Shown here one piece after another: positions 41,240-50,428 of a DNA stretch of 64,000 nt. The stretch spans positions 1 to 64,000 of the forward strand of contig CAVGIM010000001.1 in NCBI GenBank assembly GCA_963629575.1, given 5' to 3'. This DNA comes from Hallerella sp963629575 (GTDB lineage Bacteria; Fibrobacterota; Fibrobacteria; Fibrobacterales; Fibrobacteraceae). The notes under the pieces are model-generated. The model worked only from the letters and a program-made list of their open reading frames with translations, had not been told where the DNA came from and did no database searches. Position 1 is the stretch's first letter. Each line of letters begins with the position of its first letter. Made by a program: the position numbers and the translations under genes.

Positions 41240-43120
41240 ATGAAGCCCCTGAAACTAGCCATATTGCTTTATGCCAAGGAGCCTTTTTCGCTGGAAAAGG
41301 ATTCCTTCGAACCGCTGTTTTCCCAGATGGCGAAACGGGTGCATTCGCTTTTGAAAGTCGAAAGAATGCGCTTTTCCCTGTTCTTGCCGGGACATGTCGC
41401 CGAAGTCTGGAATCGTCGGAATATCGCCGAGGTCGTGGAAATGCGGAAAGCGATTCGCGAAGGAAACCTGGAAATTCTCGGCGGGGGATTTCATGACCCG
41501 ATGCTTCCGCTTTTTCCGGTCGAGCTCCAGCGACTGCAGCTGAAAAAGCTTTCCGCCCTTCTGGAAAAGGTCTTTCGGACGGAGCCTGTCGGCTATTTCA
41601 ATTCCTCGATGTCGTGGGAAATCTCGATGACCGAGGTCCTCGCGAAACAGGGATTTCGCTATGCGCTCGTTTCGGAGCGGAGCTTGCAGGAAACCTTGGG
41701 GATCGCGACGCGCGTGATGGGCTGGTTCACTACCGAGGATAGGGATTCCGTGATGCAGCTCTTGCCGGTGGCCCAGGATTTGGGAGACTCACTTCTTTTG
41801 GATGCTCCGATGCTCCAGGCAAAGCTCGAATCCCTAGGGGAAAGCGAGAATACATGGGTGCTTTCGCTCCCTGTTCCCGTTTCGGACGCGGCTTCGGTCG
41901 ATGCCTTTTTCGATCGCCTGCAGCAAAACCTGAGTCGATTCCCGTTCGCGTTCTGGACCCTTTCGCACGTACTCGAGGAGCCTTCGGGCGGGAAAGTGAA
42001 CCTGATGAGCGATGTCGGAAACGACGTGGGACTTCCCGACGGCTCGCGCAGTTGTCGGGAACTTCTCTTGCGCCGTCCGGAAGCGGATCTGATGCACAAG
42101 TCGCTTCTCGTCGCGAATTCCCATGCGGAGTCCCTGCTCGGCGAAAAGGAGCTTCTTGCCATGCGCGAAAAGCTCTTGCCGGTGATGGCTCCGGAATACT
42201 ATGCCGACCTTTATGACGAAAGGGGAATCCGCAGCCCCGTGGTGCGATGGAACGGAAACCGCCAAATCATCGCCGTGGAAAAGGAAACGGAAAAGCTTGC
42301 GAAACTCGACGGTCGCCGCGTGGAAGTTTCGGATTTCTTGCGAAACGGCTATCGGCAGATCCTTGCGAACAATTCGGATTTGCAGTTTCTCCTGGAACAA
42401 AGCGAAGGCGCATCTCTGCGTTCGCTTGTGTACAAGCCCGCCCAAGTAAACCTGGTGAGTTCCTTGCGGCAAAACGGAGACATTCCCCGGGCGTTTGTGG
42501 AGCATTTGCTTTCGCCTTCGGTTTCCGAATCGAAACAGGTGGACTCGGCGCTCAACGACGGCGTTGGAATCCTGGACGCTCCCTACGATTACCAGATAGA
42601 GCGGCGCGAGGATTCGCTAGGAATCCTGATGCGCTCCGAGCAGATGGCGGATATCGAAAGCGAAAAGCACGTGCTGCACGTGGAAAAAGAGTTCTCGCTG
42701 AAAGGAAGAAGCTCCGCGCTGGAAGTTTCCTATGCGCTTTCGAACGGGACGTTCTCGAACTTGAACGCCTATTTCGGCACGGAACTGAATCTTGGATTCC
42801 GAAAGTTTCACGGGGAGCGCGCCTATGACTTGAGAATCGACGGGAAAAGGATTCCCCTGGAATCGTCCATGCCGTTTCTCTATCCTTCGGCGTCGGAAGT
42901 CGTTTTGAAGGATGGAATTCTCTCCTATGCGTTTCGGTTCCGTTTTTCGCGCCCGGCAAGCGTCGCCTTGAGCTGGATCATGGGGTCGCATCGTTCTGCG
43001 GCTCCGACGGTTGTCCAGGGAATTCGCCTGTTTGTTTTCTGGAGCTTGAGCCTGGGCGAGCAAAATCTGGAACGCCTGAAAATCGGGATGGACTTTTCGC
43101 GGAGAGGTTTCTTTCTATGA
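41240..43120 (+). CDS. GH57-like glucanotransferase homologue, catalytic residues altered
   Basis: This 626-residue protein follows the 4-alpha-glucanotransferase layout of GH57 plus DUF1925/1926 domains (LEILGGGFHDPMLPLFP near residue 78; the C-terminal beta-domain with LNLGFRKFHGE). In active enzymes the nucleophile Glu lies in a LAERVW or LTERVW motif; here the region reads GYFNSSMSWE, placing Ser at 123. The DDGEKF acid/base motif is also not seen. It is probably not hydrolytic and may bind glycogen or an oligosaccharide. It starts the run 41240-48046 and overlaps the next gene by 4 nt. Confidence 0.7.
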   Translation: MKPLKLAILLYAKEPFSLEKDSFEPLFSQMAKRVHSLLKVERMRFSLFLPGHVAEVWNRRNIAEVVEMRKAIREGNLEILGGGFHDPMLPLFPVELQRLQLKKLSALLEKVFRTEPVGYFNSSMSWEISMTEVLAKQGFRYALVSERSLQETLGIATRVMGWFTTEDRDSVMQLLPVAQDLGDSLLLDAPMLQAKLESLGESENTWVLSLPVPVSDAASVDAFFDRLQQNLSRFPFAFWTLSHVLEEPSGGKVNLMSDVGNDVGLPDGSRSCRELLLRRPEADLMHKSLLVANSHAESLLGEKELLAMREKLLPVMAPEYYADLYDERGIRSPVVRWNGNRQIIAVEKETEKLAKLDGRRVEVSDFLRNGYRQILANNSDLQFLLEQSEGASLRSLVYKPAQVNLVSSLRQNGDIPRAFVEHLLSPSVSESKQVDSALNDGVGILDAPYDYQIERREDSLGILMRSEQMADIESEKHVLHVEKEFSLKGRSSALEVSYALSNGTFSNLNAYFGTELNLGFRKFHGERAYDLRIDGKRIPLESSMPFLYPSASEVVLKDGILSYAFRFRFSRPASVALSWIMGSHRSAAPTVVQGIRLFVFWSLSLGEQNLERLKIGMDFSRRGFFL

Positions 43121-43809
43121 AATCGGAACAGTTCGACCTGTTTGTCGAGGAAGCCGCCGGGGAAATCTACATCCGGATCTGCGGCACGTTCGGGTTTACG
43201 CAGCAGGCGGCCTTTCGGGAAAAGGTGCTGAGCCTGTTGGAAGGGCCCGGAAAAATCTGGTTTCTGGATATCGACAAGGCGCGCTTTATGGAAGAAGAAT
43301 ACCTGCCGATGTTCCTGGATTTCTTGGAACGGTGCAAGCAGAAAGACGCGGAGCTCGTGCTTGTCTTTTGCGGTGAAGAAAACAGAAAATACTTTAGCCA
43401 GTATTCGCACATCTTTACGATAGCGGAAAGCTGGAAAAAGTATCGGAGACCGGGACTTTTCAACGCGCTGGTTTCCGCCGGAGTCTCTTACAGCAAGAAG
43501 ACGGGAGTTCGGATAAGCCCGACGATAGCGATGATTCTTGTCGCCATCGTTGTCGGCTGGTTCTTTGCCTTGTTTGGAATTGTTCGCAGCCAGGGGGCGG
43601 ACATTCGCGCGCGCGAGAATCGCCTTGTCGAACTGGAAAGCGAATCGCGCGAGATGCTGGGAGAACTGGAATACCTGCAATCGATCATCGGCCCCTTGAA
43701 AAACCTTGGACTGATCGTCGATTCGACGACATCGAGAAAGGCGGAACTCCGGATTCGCAGCTGGACGAAATACCTGGACAGGCTCGAGGATCGCCGCCGT
43801 GAAAAATAG
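43117..43809 (+). CDS. STAS-like domain protein with membrane anchor and coiled coil
   Basis: This 230-residue protein has an N-terminal STAS-like domain (about 1-110, EIYIRICGTFGFTQQAAFREKVLSLL, WFLDIDKARFMEEEYLPMFLDF), one membrane helix (about 130-152) and a coiled coil (RENRLVELESESREMLGELEYLQ). The Ser phosphorylated in anti-sigma antagonists is not obvious. It overlaps the lytic transglycosylase gene by 11 nt, so it may localise or regulate wall remodelling. Confidence 0.65.
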   Translation: MKSEQFDLFVEEAAGEIYIRICGTFGFTQQAAFREKVLSLLEGPGKIWFLDIDKARFMEEEYLPMFLDFLERCKQKDAELVLVFCGEENRKYFSQYSHIFTIAESWKKYRRPGLFNALVSAGVSYSKKTGVRISPTIAMILVAIVVGWFFALFGIVRSQGADIRARENRLVELESESREMLGELEYLQSIIGPLKNLGLIVDSTTSRKAELRIRSWTKYLDRLEDRRREK

Positions 43810-44503
43810 CCTTCGGCTTTCGACTTTCACCGTCGGCGTCTTTTTCGCCGTCCTCGTGGCGGGACTTCTCGCGTTTGTCGGGTCCTGGCTCTATTGTTCG
43901 GTGGAAAGCCGTCGCCTGTCGATTCGGGAATCGCAGATGCAGAAGGAAATCGCGGAGTGGGAGAAATATCGAAACTGGACGCTTGACTACGGCAAGATCT
44001 ATACGGCTCTCGATATCGTGTCGAAGGACAGGCTTTCCGAAAGCCAGAGGGCAATGCTGAGCGATGAAATCTGGATGATTTCGCGAAACTATGGATTTGA
44101 TCCGCTCCTGATTCCCGCTATCGTCTTTCAGGAGAGCCGTGGAAATCCTTTGGCGAAAGGGCGCTTTCGGAGCGGTGCGGAATCGGGGGCGTATGGGTTG
44201 ATGCAACTGAAGCTTCCGACGGCGCAGACGATAGGGAAGCGATTCGGAATCGAACTTTCCCGTGCGGAAGACCTGATGCGTCCCGAGGTGAGCGTCGTCG
44301 TGGGAAGCGCCTACCTGATGCGTCTAATCGGACGATATGGTGACCTGAAGAAAGCGATAATCGCCTACAACATGGGGCAAGGAAGCGTCGATGCGAAAAT
44401 TCGGGAGCGTTCGCCGATCCCGTCTTTTTACTATGAGGAAGTTCTCGCCAAATATCGGAAATTACGCCGCCTTGTCGGAGAGAGAATCGGGGAACGGCAG
44501 TAG
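43799..44503 (+). CDS. Membrane-anchored lytic transglycosylase (SLT family)
   Basis: This 234-residue protein has an N-terminal membrane helix (about 10-32), a short coiled region and an SLT domain with catalytic Glu in IVFQESRGNP, then GAYGLMQLKLPTA and AYNMGQGSV. It cleaves peptidoglycan glycan strands. It begins at GTG 43799 inside the previous gene. Confidence 0.92.
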   Translation: MKNSLRLSTFTVGVFFAVLVAGLLAFVGSWLYCSVESRRLSIRESQMQKEIAEWEKYRNWTLDYGKIYTALDIVSKDRLSESQRAMLSDEIWMISRNYGFDPLLIPAIVFQESRGNPLAKGRFRSGAESGAYGLMQLKLPTAQTIGKRFGIELSRAEDLMRPEVSVVVGSAYLMRLIGRYGDLKKAIIAYNMGQGSVDAKIRERSPIPSFYYEEVLAKYRKLRRLVGERIGERQ

Positions 44504-44508
44504 ATTTC

Positions 44509-44516
44509 TAGATTTT
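44509..44516 (+). promoter_or_regulatory. TAGATTTT promoter-like element, 5 nt before tolC
   Basis: Near match to TAnnTTTG followed by ACGAA and ATG 44522. It suggests an internal start within the envelope gene run. Confidence 0.4.
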
Positions 44517-44521
44517 ACGAA

Positions 44522-45886
44522 ATGATTTTCCGGATTCTGCCCTTTTTGCTCTTGACGGTCGCTTTCTCGACGGAAGTGCGTTACGATTGCGAGGGCTTTG
44601 TGGAAAGAGGGCTTTTGAAAGACCCGATTCTCCAGGAATCCCGCTACGCGACCGAGGCGAAGAAGAACCGGATCGACGAAATCAGGGCTTCGGCAATCCT
44701 TTCCAAGTTCGAGGTTTCCATGATGGTGGGACCCGCTCCCGGATTAAAGGAAAGCGTCGATGACTGGGGCGATTCGGTCGATACGTGGGACTTTACCAAG
44801 ATGGGACCGTTTTTCGGTACGCAGATCAAGGCGGTCCAGCCGTTGAATTATGGACAGTACAAGGTCGGGAAGAAAGCGGCGGAGGCGGATCTCCGGCAGC
44901 AGACGATGAGCGTTGTCGGCAAGGAACACGAAAAGAACGTGGAATTGCAGACATATTATTACAATTATCTCTTGGCGCTCGAAATGAACCGCCTGGTTTC
45001 GGAGGCGAAAAGGCAGCTCTCCCGGGCGGAGGAAAAGCTGGAAGAGGCGCTAGACGAAGACTTGCCGAATGTCTCGCAGACCGACCTGTTAAAGCTCAAG
45101 GCGGGCCGTCATACGCTAGACGAAGCGGAAATCGACGCGCGAAGCGGGCTTCTCCGCGTGAAGCTCGCCGTGAAGTTTTCGCTCGGGCTGGATTCTTCGG
45201 AAGTTTTTGTCCCGATGGACACGGTTCTTTCGGAACGCACGGAATACTTTCCCACCCTTGACGAGGCCCGGAGCGTCGCCGTGGAACGCCATCCGGACCT
45301 AAAGCGCCTGAATGCGGGGCTTGAAGCGCGAAAGTATCAGCTCGAACTCGCCGAGGCGAAGCTCGGTCCGCAGTTTTTCCTGATGGGCGAATTTACCTAC
45401 GTGAAGTCGTGGGCGGGCGACCGTACCGCCATCCAGAAGAACGCCTTCGCGCAGGATGCGGTGAACAAGATTTCCGGGGCGTTCGGCTTTGGCGTGCGCT
45501 ACAACCTGAACGTCTGGAACAGCTGGAGTTCCTACGTGGCCGCCCGGACGGAGCTTCGCGGACTGAAGCTCAAGGAAAGCTACGCCGCGGAGGGCATCTT
45601 GCTCCAGCTGGAAGAGCAGTACATCCAGACGAAAGGCGCAAGGGAAAAGCTGGAAAGCCTTCGGGCGAGCCTGCGGGCAAGCGAATCCATCTTGAAAAGC
45701 GCGGCGATGAAATACGACTTGGATCCGTCCAATGCGAACGCGCTGGTCTCTGCCTATACGGACAATCTGCAACTGCAGAAATCCTATTATTACGCGGTGT
45801 GCAAGTACAACATCGCCTTTGCGGAACTTATCAGCCGGATGGGGGTTTCCCTTTCCGAATACCACCAACTTTATCCAGGAAAGTAA
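44522..45886 (+). CDS. TolC-family outer-membrane efflux protein
   Basis: This 454-residue protein has a signal peptide and the two-fold repeat of the OEP family. The long helical hairpins are ELQTYYYNYLLALEMNRLVSEAKRQLSRAEEKLEEA and LEEQYIQTKGAREKLESLRASLRASE, separated by barrel strands. It forms a trimeric channel. No inner-membrane pump is adjacent; the following MlaC-like gene suggests a link to lipid transport. Confidence 0.88.
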   Translation: MIFRILPFLLLTVAFSTEVRYDCEGFVERGLLKDPILQESRYATEAKKNRIDEIRASAILSKFEVSMMVGPAPGLKESVDDWGDSVDTWDFTKMGPFFGTQIKAVQPLNYGQYKVGKKAAEADLRQQTMSVVGKEHEKNVELQTYYYNYLLALEMNRLVSEAKRQLSRAEEKLEEALDEDLPNVSQTDLLKLKAGRHTLDEAEIDARSGLLRVKLAVKFSLGLDSSEVFVPMDTVLSERTEYFPTLDEARSVAVERHPDLKRLNAGLEARKYQLELAEAKLGPQFFLMGEFTYVKSWAGDRTAIQKNAFAQDAVNKISGAFGFGVRYNLNVWNSWSSYVAARTELRGLKLKESYAAEGILLQLEEQYIQTKGAREKLESLRASLRASESILKSAAMKYDLDPSNANALVSAYTDNLQLQKSYYYAVCKYNIAFAELISRMGVSLSEYHQLYPGK

Positions 45887-45887
45887 A

Positions 45888-46469
45888 ATGAAAATCCAGA
45901 TGATCGCTTCGGTTCTAGCCCTGTTCACCGCCGTGGCGCTTGCCGCGGACCCTGTGCTGGCGATTTCTAAAAACGACAAGGAACTGCAGACACTTCTTAA
46001 AAAGAAGAACCTTGCGAAGAAGGACGGGGAACGCGTCAAGAACCTCCTGAGCGGCGTGTTCAATTTTGGACTGCTCGCGGAAAAGTCCCTTCCCAAGGAA
46101 ACCTGGAACGCTCTCGACAAGGCGTCCCGGGAAAACTTTGCCGCGGAGTTCCAGCGGATGGTTCGCAATTCCAGCGCAAAGCGTCTCGAAATGTATCGCA
46201 CGGACAGCACCGTCTATGACGCTCCCAAGATGAAGAAGAACAATACGGAAGCGAACGTGACCGCGCATCTCTGGTACAAGGGGAAGGAATCTGTTCTCGT
46301 GTACAAGATGACGCTTGTCGATGGCGACTGGAAGGCGTGGGATCTCGTCATCGACGATCTTTCGACGGCGAGAAACTACAAGGAACAGTTTGCGACGATT
46401 TTGCAGACGAAATCTTTTGCGGACCTTTTGGAAATTATCAAAAAGAAGGCTGACGAATCGGAAGAATGA
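45888..46469 (+). CDS. MlaC/Ttg2D-family periplasmic phospholipid carrier
   Basis: This 193-residue protein has a signal peptide (VLALFTAVALAADP) and the MlaC fold markers VKNLLSGVFNFGLLAEKSLPKETWNAL, ENFAAEFQRMVRNS, WKAWDLVIDDLSTARNYKEQFATIL. MlaC ferries phospholipids between membranes. It starts 1 nt after tolC. The mlaFED genes are not in the window. Confidence 0.9.
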   Translation: MKIQMIASVLALFTAVALAADPVLAISKNDKELQTLLKKKNLAKKDGERVKNLLSGVFNFGLLAEKSLPKETWNALDKASRENFAAEFQRMVRNSSAKRLEMYRTDSTVYDAPKMKKNNTEANVTAHLWYKGKESVLVYKMTLVDGDWKAWDLVIDDLSTARNYKEQFATILQTKSFADLLEIIKKKADESEE

Positions 46470-47341
46470 TCCTTGACGCTGCTTTCATCGCGATTCTTGT
46501 CTTGGCGTGCGGGCTTTTGCTTTTTCCGGTGAAAGTCCGTTTTCTTTTTCGAGGGGAAAAGCGTGGCGGGATGCTTGAAATCCGGTTCTTTCGGTGGAAG
46601 ATCTTTCGTACAAGGGAAGATGAAGATTCGAAAAGCGCGGAATCTCTGGACGCCGAGGAACGGCCGGAAAACTTGCGGACAGGTGCAGCGCTTGGCGATG
46701 GCGTTCGGGTCGGGAACTTTCGGGAATCGGCGGACGAAGGGAGCGAAGAGTCGAGAGCGGAAGAATCCGGGAAGAAGTCGTCGGAATGTTCCTTTCTGAA
46801 AACGAACGCGGAAGAACGGGACGAGCCTGTACGAGCAGAGACGTCTTCGCAAAAAAAGGAAAAAGGCTCCCTAAAGAAAGGGAAGAAATCGGACTCGGAA
46901 TTCTTGACGCTTTTGCTTGAACCGGGATTCGACAGAAGGCTATTGAAAGGCTCTGTGCAAGTGGCCAGGGCTTTCTTTCGAATCTTTCGTTGCCGCTTTG
47001 AACCGACGGTTGTCGAAGGAATTCGCCTGGATTCGTTCGCGAACATGGGGATTGCCTGTGGCGCCCTGGATTTTTTTTCCGCGACTGTCCCGCTTTTCGA
47101 AAACTGGGAATTTCGGATGGACTGGGAAGGAAATAGACCGCTTCGCATCGAAGGCAGCCTCGCGGCGTCGTTTTCTCTTGCGCGGATTCTGGGCTTTTCC
47201 CTGGCGTCCATGCGCTGGATTGTGGCGCTTGCGTGGATTTATCTGAAAAACCGTCGTCGTCTGAAGAAAGATCCGGAAGCGTTCCGCCTTGTCTTTTGGC
47301 GACGTTTTGTCGTTCGATTCCTATCGTCCGAAGGAGACTAG
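46466..47341 (+). CDS. DUF2953-like membrane protein with acidic linker
   Basis: This 291-residue protein has an N-terminal membrane helix (AAFIAILVLACGLLLFP), a short basic FRGEKRGGMLEIRFF segment, then a long Glu/Ser/Lys-rich low-complexity stretch (about 50-145). The C-terminal part has FRCRFEPTVVEGIRLDSFANMGIACGAL and a further membrane helix. This is the DUF2953 pattern as I remember it; function unknown. It overlaps the mlaC-like gene by 4 nt. Confidence 0.55.
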   Translation: MILDAAFIAILVLACGLLLFPVKVRFLFRGEKRGGMLEIRFFRWKIFRTREDEDSKSAESLDAEERPENLRTGAALGDGVRVGNFRESADEGSEESRAEESGKKSSECSFLKTNAEERDEPVRAETSSQKKEKGSLKKGKKSDSEFLTLLLEPGFDRRLLKGSVQVARAFFRIFRCRFEPTVVEGIRLDSFANMGIACGALDFFSATVPLFENWEFRMDWEGNRPLRIEGSLAASFSLARILGFSLASMRWIVALAWIYLKNRRRLKKDPEAFRLVFWRRFVVRFLSSEGD

Positions 47342-48046
47342 ATGCAAAAATTGACCGTGGAAAGGCTGCTTTCGCGCCTGGGATTTGGCTCGCGCAAGGA
47401 GTGTCGCGTGCTGGTGCGGGCAGGGCTTGTGGAAGTTCTTGGCAGGACTGTCGAAGATCCGTTCGAGGAACTGGCCGAACGGCCGGAGACGATTGCCGTG
47501 AACGGCGAGAGCGTTCCGACAAGGGAAGAGCTCTATGTGATGATGAACAAGCCCTGCGGACTGGAATGCAGCCACAAGCCGCGGGACCACGAATCGGTGT
47601 TCGAAAGGTTCCCGGCGCGGATGATCGAAATGGGACTTCATTGCGTGGGACGCCTCGATGCGGATTCGCATGGGCTTCTTTTGCTCTCGAACCAGGGGCA
47701 GTTTATCCATCGGGTGGAAAGCCCGAAAAAGGGAATGCTCAAGACCTACGTGGCAAGGCTCGCCCGTCCGATTACCGATGCGCAGATTCGCCTGTTGAAA
47801 GAGGGCGTCCAGCTGAAAGGCGAAAAGAAGCCCTTTGTCGCCCGGGAACTCGAAAAGGTTTCCGAAAGGGTAGTCCGCATTTCGATTGCCGAAGGTGTGT
47901 ATCACGAGGTGCGGCGGATGTTTGCCGCGGTATCGAATCATGTCGAGGATCTGGAGCGTATTTCTATCGGAAGCGTGGTGCTCGATCCTGCGCTCGAGCC
48001 GGGAAGCTGGCGGTTTCTCGCCGCGGAAGAAGTGGCGAAATTCTAG
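47342..48046 (+). CDS. rsuA: RsuA/RluE-type pseudouridine synthase
   Basis: This 234-residue protein has an N-terminal S4 RNA-binding domain (VERLLSRLGFGSRKECRVLVRAGLVEV) and a catalytic domain with Asp in GRLDADSHGLLLLS and the late motif YHEVRRMFAAVSNHV. The length and single S4 domain fit RsuA, which modifies U516 of 16S rRNA. It follows the preceding stop directly. Confidence 0.88.
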   Translation: MQKLTVERLLSRLGFGSRKECRVLVRAGLVEVLGRTVEDPFEELAERPETIAVNGESVPTREELYVMMNKPCGLECSHKPRDHESVFERFPARMIEMGLHCVGRLDADSHGLLLLSNQGQFIHRVESPKKGMLKTYVARLARPITDAQIRLLKEGVQLKGEKKPFVARELEKVSERVVRISIAEGVYHEVRRMFAAVSNHVEDLERISIGSVVLDPALEPGSWRFLAAEEVAKF

Positions 48047-48071
48047 AGGTTTCCTGGAAAAGTCTCGCCGA

Positions 48072-48407
48072 CTAGACGGAAACGCGTTCCGGGATGCGGG
48101 TAGAGTCCGTTTGCGGCTTGACGGATTTGGCGACCGCATCCTTGACTTCGGAAGAGAACTTGAACGCGATGACCGAACGCGAATCCAGATAGACGGTTTC
48201 TCCGGTTCTCGGATTTCGCGCGGGACGTGCCTTGCGCTCCTTGCGGACGAATGTCCCGAAGCCGCGCAACTCGATGGTATTGCCTTCGGCGAGAGATTCG
48301 GCGACGACGTCGAAAAACTGCTCGACGACGATGCGCACCTTGCTCTTCACGATGCCTGTCGCGCACGTGACGTCTTGGACCAAATCTTGTTTTGTTGCGT
48401 TTGCCAC
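48072..48407 (-). CDS. hup: HU/IHF-family DNA-binding protein
   Basis: This 111-residue protein has the HU fold: KQDLVQDVTCATGI, VVEQFFDVVAESLAEGNTIELRGFGTFVRKERKARPARNPRTG, with the intercalating Pro in RNPRTGE. It has a C-terminal extension of about 18 residues beyond the fold. The start is GTG 48407, directly after a TATATTTT element. Confidence 0.93.
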   Translation of the reverse strand: MANATKQDLVQDVTCATGIVKSKVRIVVEQFFDVVAESLAEGNTIELRGFGTFVRKERKARPARNPRTGETVYLDSRSVIAFKFSSEVKDAVAKSVKPQTDSTRIPERVSV

Positions 48408-48411
48408 GGTT

Positions 48412-48419
48412 AAAATATA
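48412..48419 (-). promoter_or_regulatory. TATATTTT promoter element, 4 nt before the HU gene
   Basis: On the minus strand TATATTTT, AACC, then GTG. The spacing equals that of crcB, modF-like and tcdA. Confidence 0.55.
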
Positions 48420-48512
48420 AGAAGCTTTGATCGAAAAATCTATTTTTGGCGAGCCCCGCTTTCTTTTTTTCGGGTGATTTGCATGAACTTTTCTGTGGAA
48501 AGGTGTGAGTAG

Positions 48513-49598
48513 ATGTTGAAAACAGAATTCCGGTTCGGAAATGTCCGCGTTTTTCCGTGTACGGTGCTTTCGCCGATGGCCGGGGTGACGGACGCGCCTT
48601 TTCGTCGGCTGTGCCGGATTCTTTCCGGAAATCGAATCGGGCTCCTGGTCTCGGAATTTGTCTCGACGGATGGAACTTCGCCGTTCGTTCTGAAGAACCG
48701 GAAACAGCTGAACTTCTACCCGGAAGAACGCCCTTTCGGAATCCAGATTTTTGGCCGCAGCCCGGAGCGGATGGCCTATGCGGCCCATGTTCTCGAATCG
48801 CTTTCGCCCGACTACATCGAAGTGAATGCGGGCTGTCCCGTGCCGAAAGTGGCGGGGAAGGGTGGCGGCGCGGGTCTTCTAAAGGACTTGCCGCGGCTGG
48901 GAAGGATCCTTGCGGAAGTCAAGAGATCCATTTCCGTTCCGCTTTCGCTCAAGTGCCGAATCGGCTGGGACGAGAATTCCGTCAACGTGTTCGAAACCTT
49001 GAAAATCGCGGAAGGCGAAGGCGTGGAAATGCTCACCGTGCACGGCAGGACGCGAGTCCAGGGCTATAACGGCTTTGCGGACTGGAACGTCATTGGCGAA
49101 GTGGCGAGCCGTGCGAAAATTCCTGTCGTCGGAAACGGGGACGTTTCGAGCGTTGACGGGGCGCTTGCGCGGCTGTCGGAATTTGCCGTGAGCGGCGTTT
49201 CTATTGGGCGCGGAGCGATGCACAATCCGTGGCTTTTCGGCGAAATTGCGGATGCGTTGGAGGGAAAGTCCGCCCGAACGGTTTCGGCAAGGGAAGCCTG
49301 CGGAATTTTCAAAACCTACTACGGCTTGATGATGGAAGAGGGAAGTTCGACGCCTTTTGGCGCGCTGGGGCGCTTGAAACAGCTGGCTGCGCGTCTTTGC
49401 AAGGGCTTTGAACCGGAAACTCCCGAATTCCGGAAAAGCGTCCTGGTGAGCCAAAGCCCGGAAGAGCTTTTTGAACGGGCCGCCCGGTTTGCCGAAAGCG
49501 CGGAGAAAAGCGGAATTTCCTTTGTGCCGGAACGCCTGGTGAACCTGAACGGTCGAAAGGAAAATTCGGTTTCCTTTGAACGACAGTTCAAGGCGTAA
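48513..49598 (+). CDS. dus: tRNA-dihydrouridine synthase, DusB-like
   Basis: This 361-residue FMN enzyme has SPMAGVTDAPFRRLCR, the catalytic C108 in NAGCPVPKVAGKGGGAGLL, KCRIGWDE, VHGRTRVQGYNG and the FMN-phosphate loop GNGDVSS...GRGAMHNPWLF. It reduces uridines in tRNA D-loops. The C-terminal helical domain is of DusB length. Confidence 0.93.
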   Translation: MLKTEFRFGNVRVFPCTVLSPMAGVTDAPFRRLCRILSGNRIGLLVSEFVSTDGTSPFVLKNRKQLNFYPEERPFGIQIFGRSPERMAYAAHVLESLSPDYIEVNAGCPVPKVAGKGGGAGLLKDLPRLGRILAEVKRSISVPLSLKCRIGWDENSVNVFETLKIAEGEGVEMLTVHGRTRVQGYNGFADWNVIGEVASRAKIPVVGNGDVSSVDGALARLSEFAVSGVSIGRGAMHNPWLFGEIADALEGKSARTVSAREACGIFKTYYGLMMEEGSSTPFGALGRLKQLAARLCKGFEPETPEFRKSVLVSQSPEELFERAARFAESAEKSGISFVPERLVNLNGRKENSVSFERQFKA

Positions 49599-49627
49599 GC
49601 TTTTGACGAACCGATTCTATAAAAAAG

Positions 49628-49671
49628 CCCCGGCCTTGACCAGGGCAATTTTTAGAGGTTCCCTAAAGAAA
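49628..49671 (+). repeat. Right-end fragment of the dispersed repeat fused to a terminator
   Basis: CTTGACCAGGGCAATTTTTAG and AGGTTCCCTAAAG match the right end of the dispersed repeat. GCCCCGG (from 49628) pairs with CCAGGGC (ending 49647), followed by AATTTTT, so the repeat end supplies half of a terminator hairpin after dus. Confidence 0.6.
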
Positions 49672-49673
49672 AA

Positions 49674-50396
49674 TCAGGATTTTGGTGCGGAGACCAGCTT
49701 GTAGGCGACGCCTCCGACGATCCCGCCGAGAATGGGGGCGACCCAGAAGAGCCAGAGCTGTTTCATCGCCGTTCCGCAAACGAACACGGCGACGGCTGTC
49801 GAGCGGGCCGGGTTCACGGAGGTGTTGGTCACCGGAATGCTCACGAGGTGGATGAGCGTCAGGCAAAGTCCAATGGCGACAGGTCCGAATCCTGCGGGGG
49901 CGCGGCTGTCGGTCGCGCCCATAATGACAAACAGGAAAACGGCGGTCATCAGGAATTCGACGAGAAACGCCGGTCCCATTCCAAAGACCTTTCCGCCAAA
50001 GGCGTTCAGACCGCTTGCGTTCGGAAGCTCGGACCAGCCGTTTGTGGCGAACGCTCCGACTCCCGCCGTAACGTCCGGGCTCGCGACGAAAAAGAGAATG
50101 GCTGCCGCCACGATTCCGCCGATGACCTGGGCGGCGATATATGCCGGAGCCTCTTTCAGCGGAAAGCGTCCTCCGGCGACAAGTCCGAGCGTGACTGCCG
50201 GATTCAGATGGCAACCGGAAATGTGCCCGATAGCGAAAGCCATCGTGAGAACGGTGAGACCAAAAGCCAACGCGACGCCGACGTAGCCGATTCCCGTATT
50301 CGGGACGCCGCAGGCGAGAACCGCCGCTCCGCATCCGCCGAGAACGAGCCAGAATGTACCGATAGCTTCTGCCAGGGATTTTTTCAAGAGAGTCAT
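49674..50396 (-). CDS. aqpZ: Aquaporin Z-type water channel
   Basis: This 240-residue protein has six membrane segments and two NPA loops (HLNPAVTLG and SVNPARSTAVA). The Arg after the second NPA and nearby Phe/His pattern fit a water-selective AqpZ. A good AAGGA site precedes ATG 50396. Confidence 0.95.
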   Translation of the reverse strand: MTLLKKSLAEAIGTFWLVLGGCGAAVLACGVPNTGIGYVGVALAFGLTVLTMAFAIGHISGCHLNPAVTLGLVAGGRFPLKEAPAYIAAQVIGGIVAAAILFFVASPDVTAGVGAFATNGWSELPNASGLNAFGGKVFGMGPAFLVEFLMTAVFLFVIMGATDSRAPAGFGPVAIGLCLTLIHLVSIPVTNTSVNPARSTAVAVFVCGTAMKQLWLFWVAPILGGIVGGVAYKLVSAPKS

Positions 50397-50428
50397 TGTG
50401 TTTCCTTTGATAAAAGATTTTATTTCAA

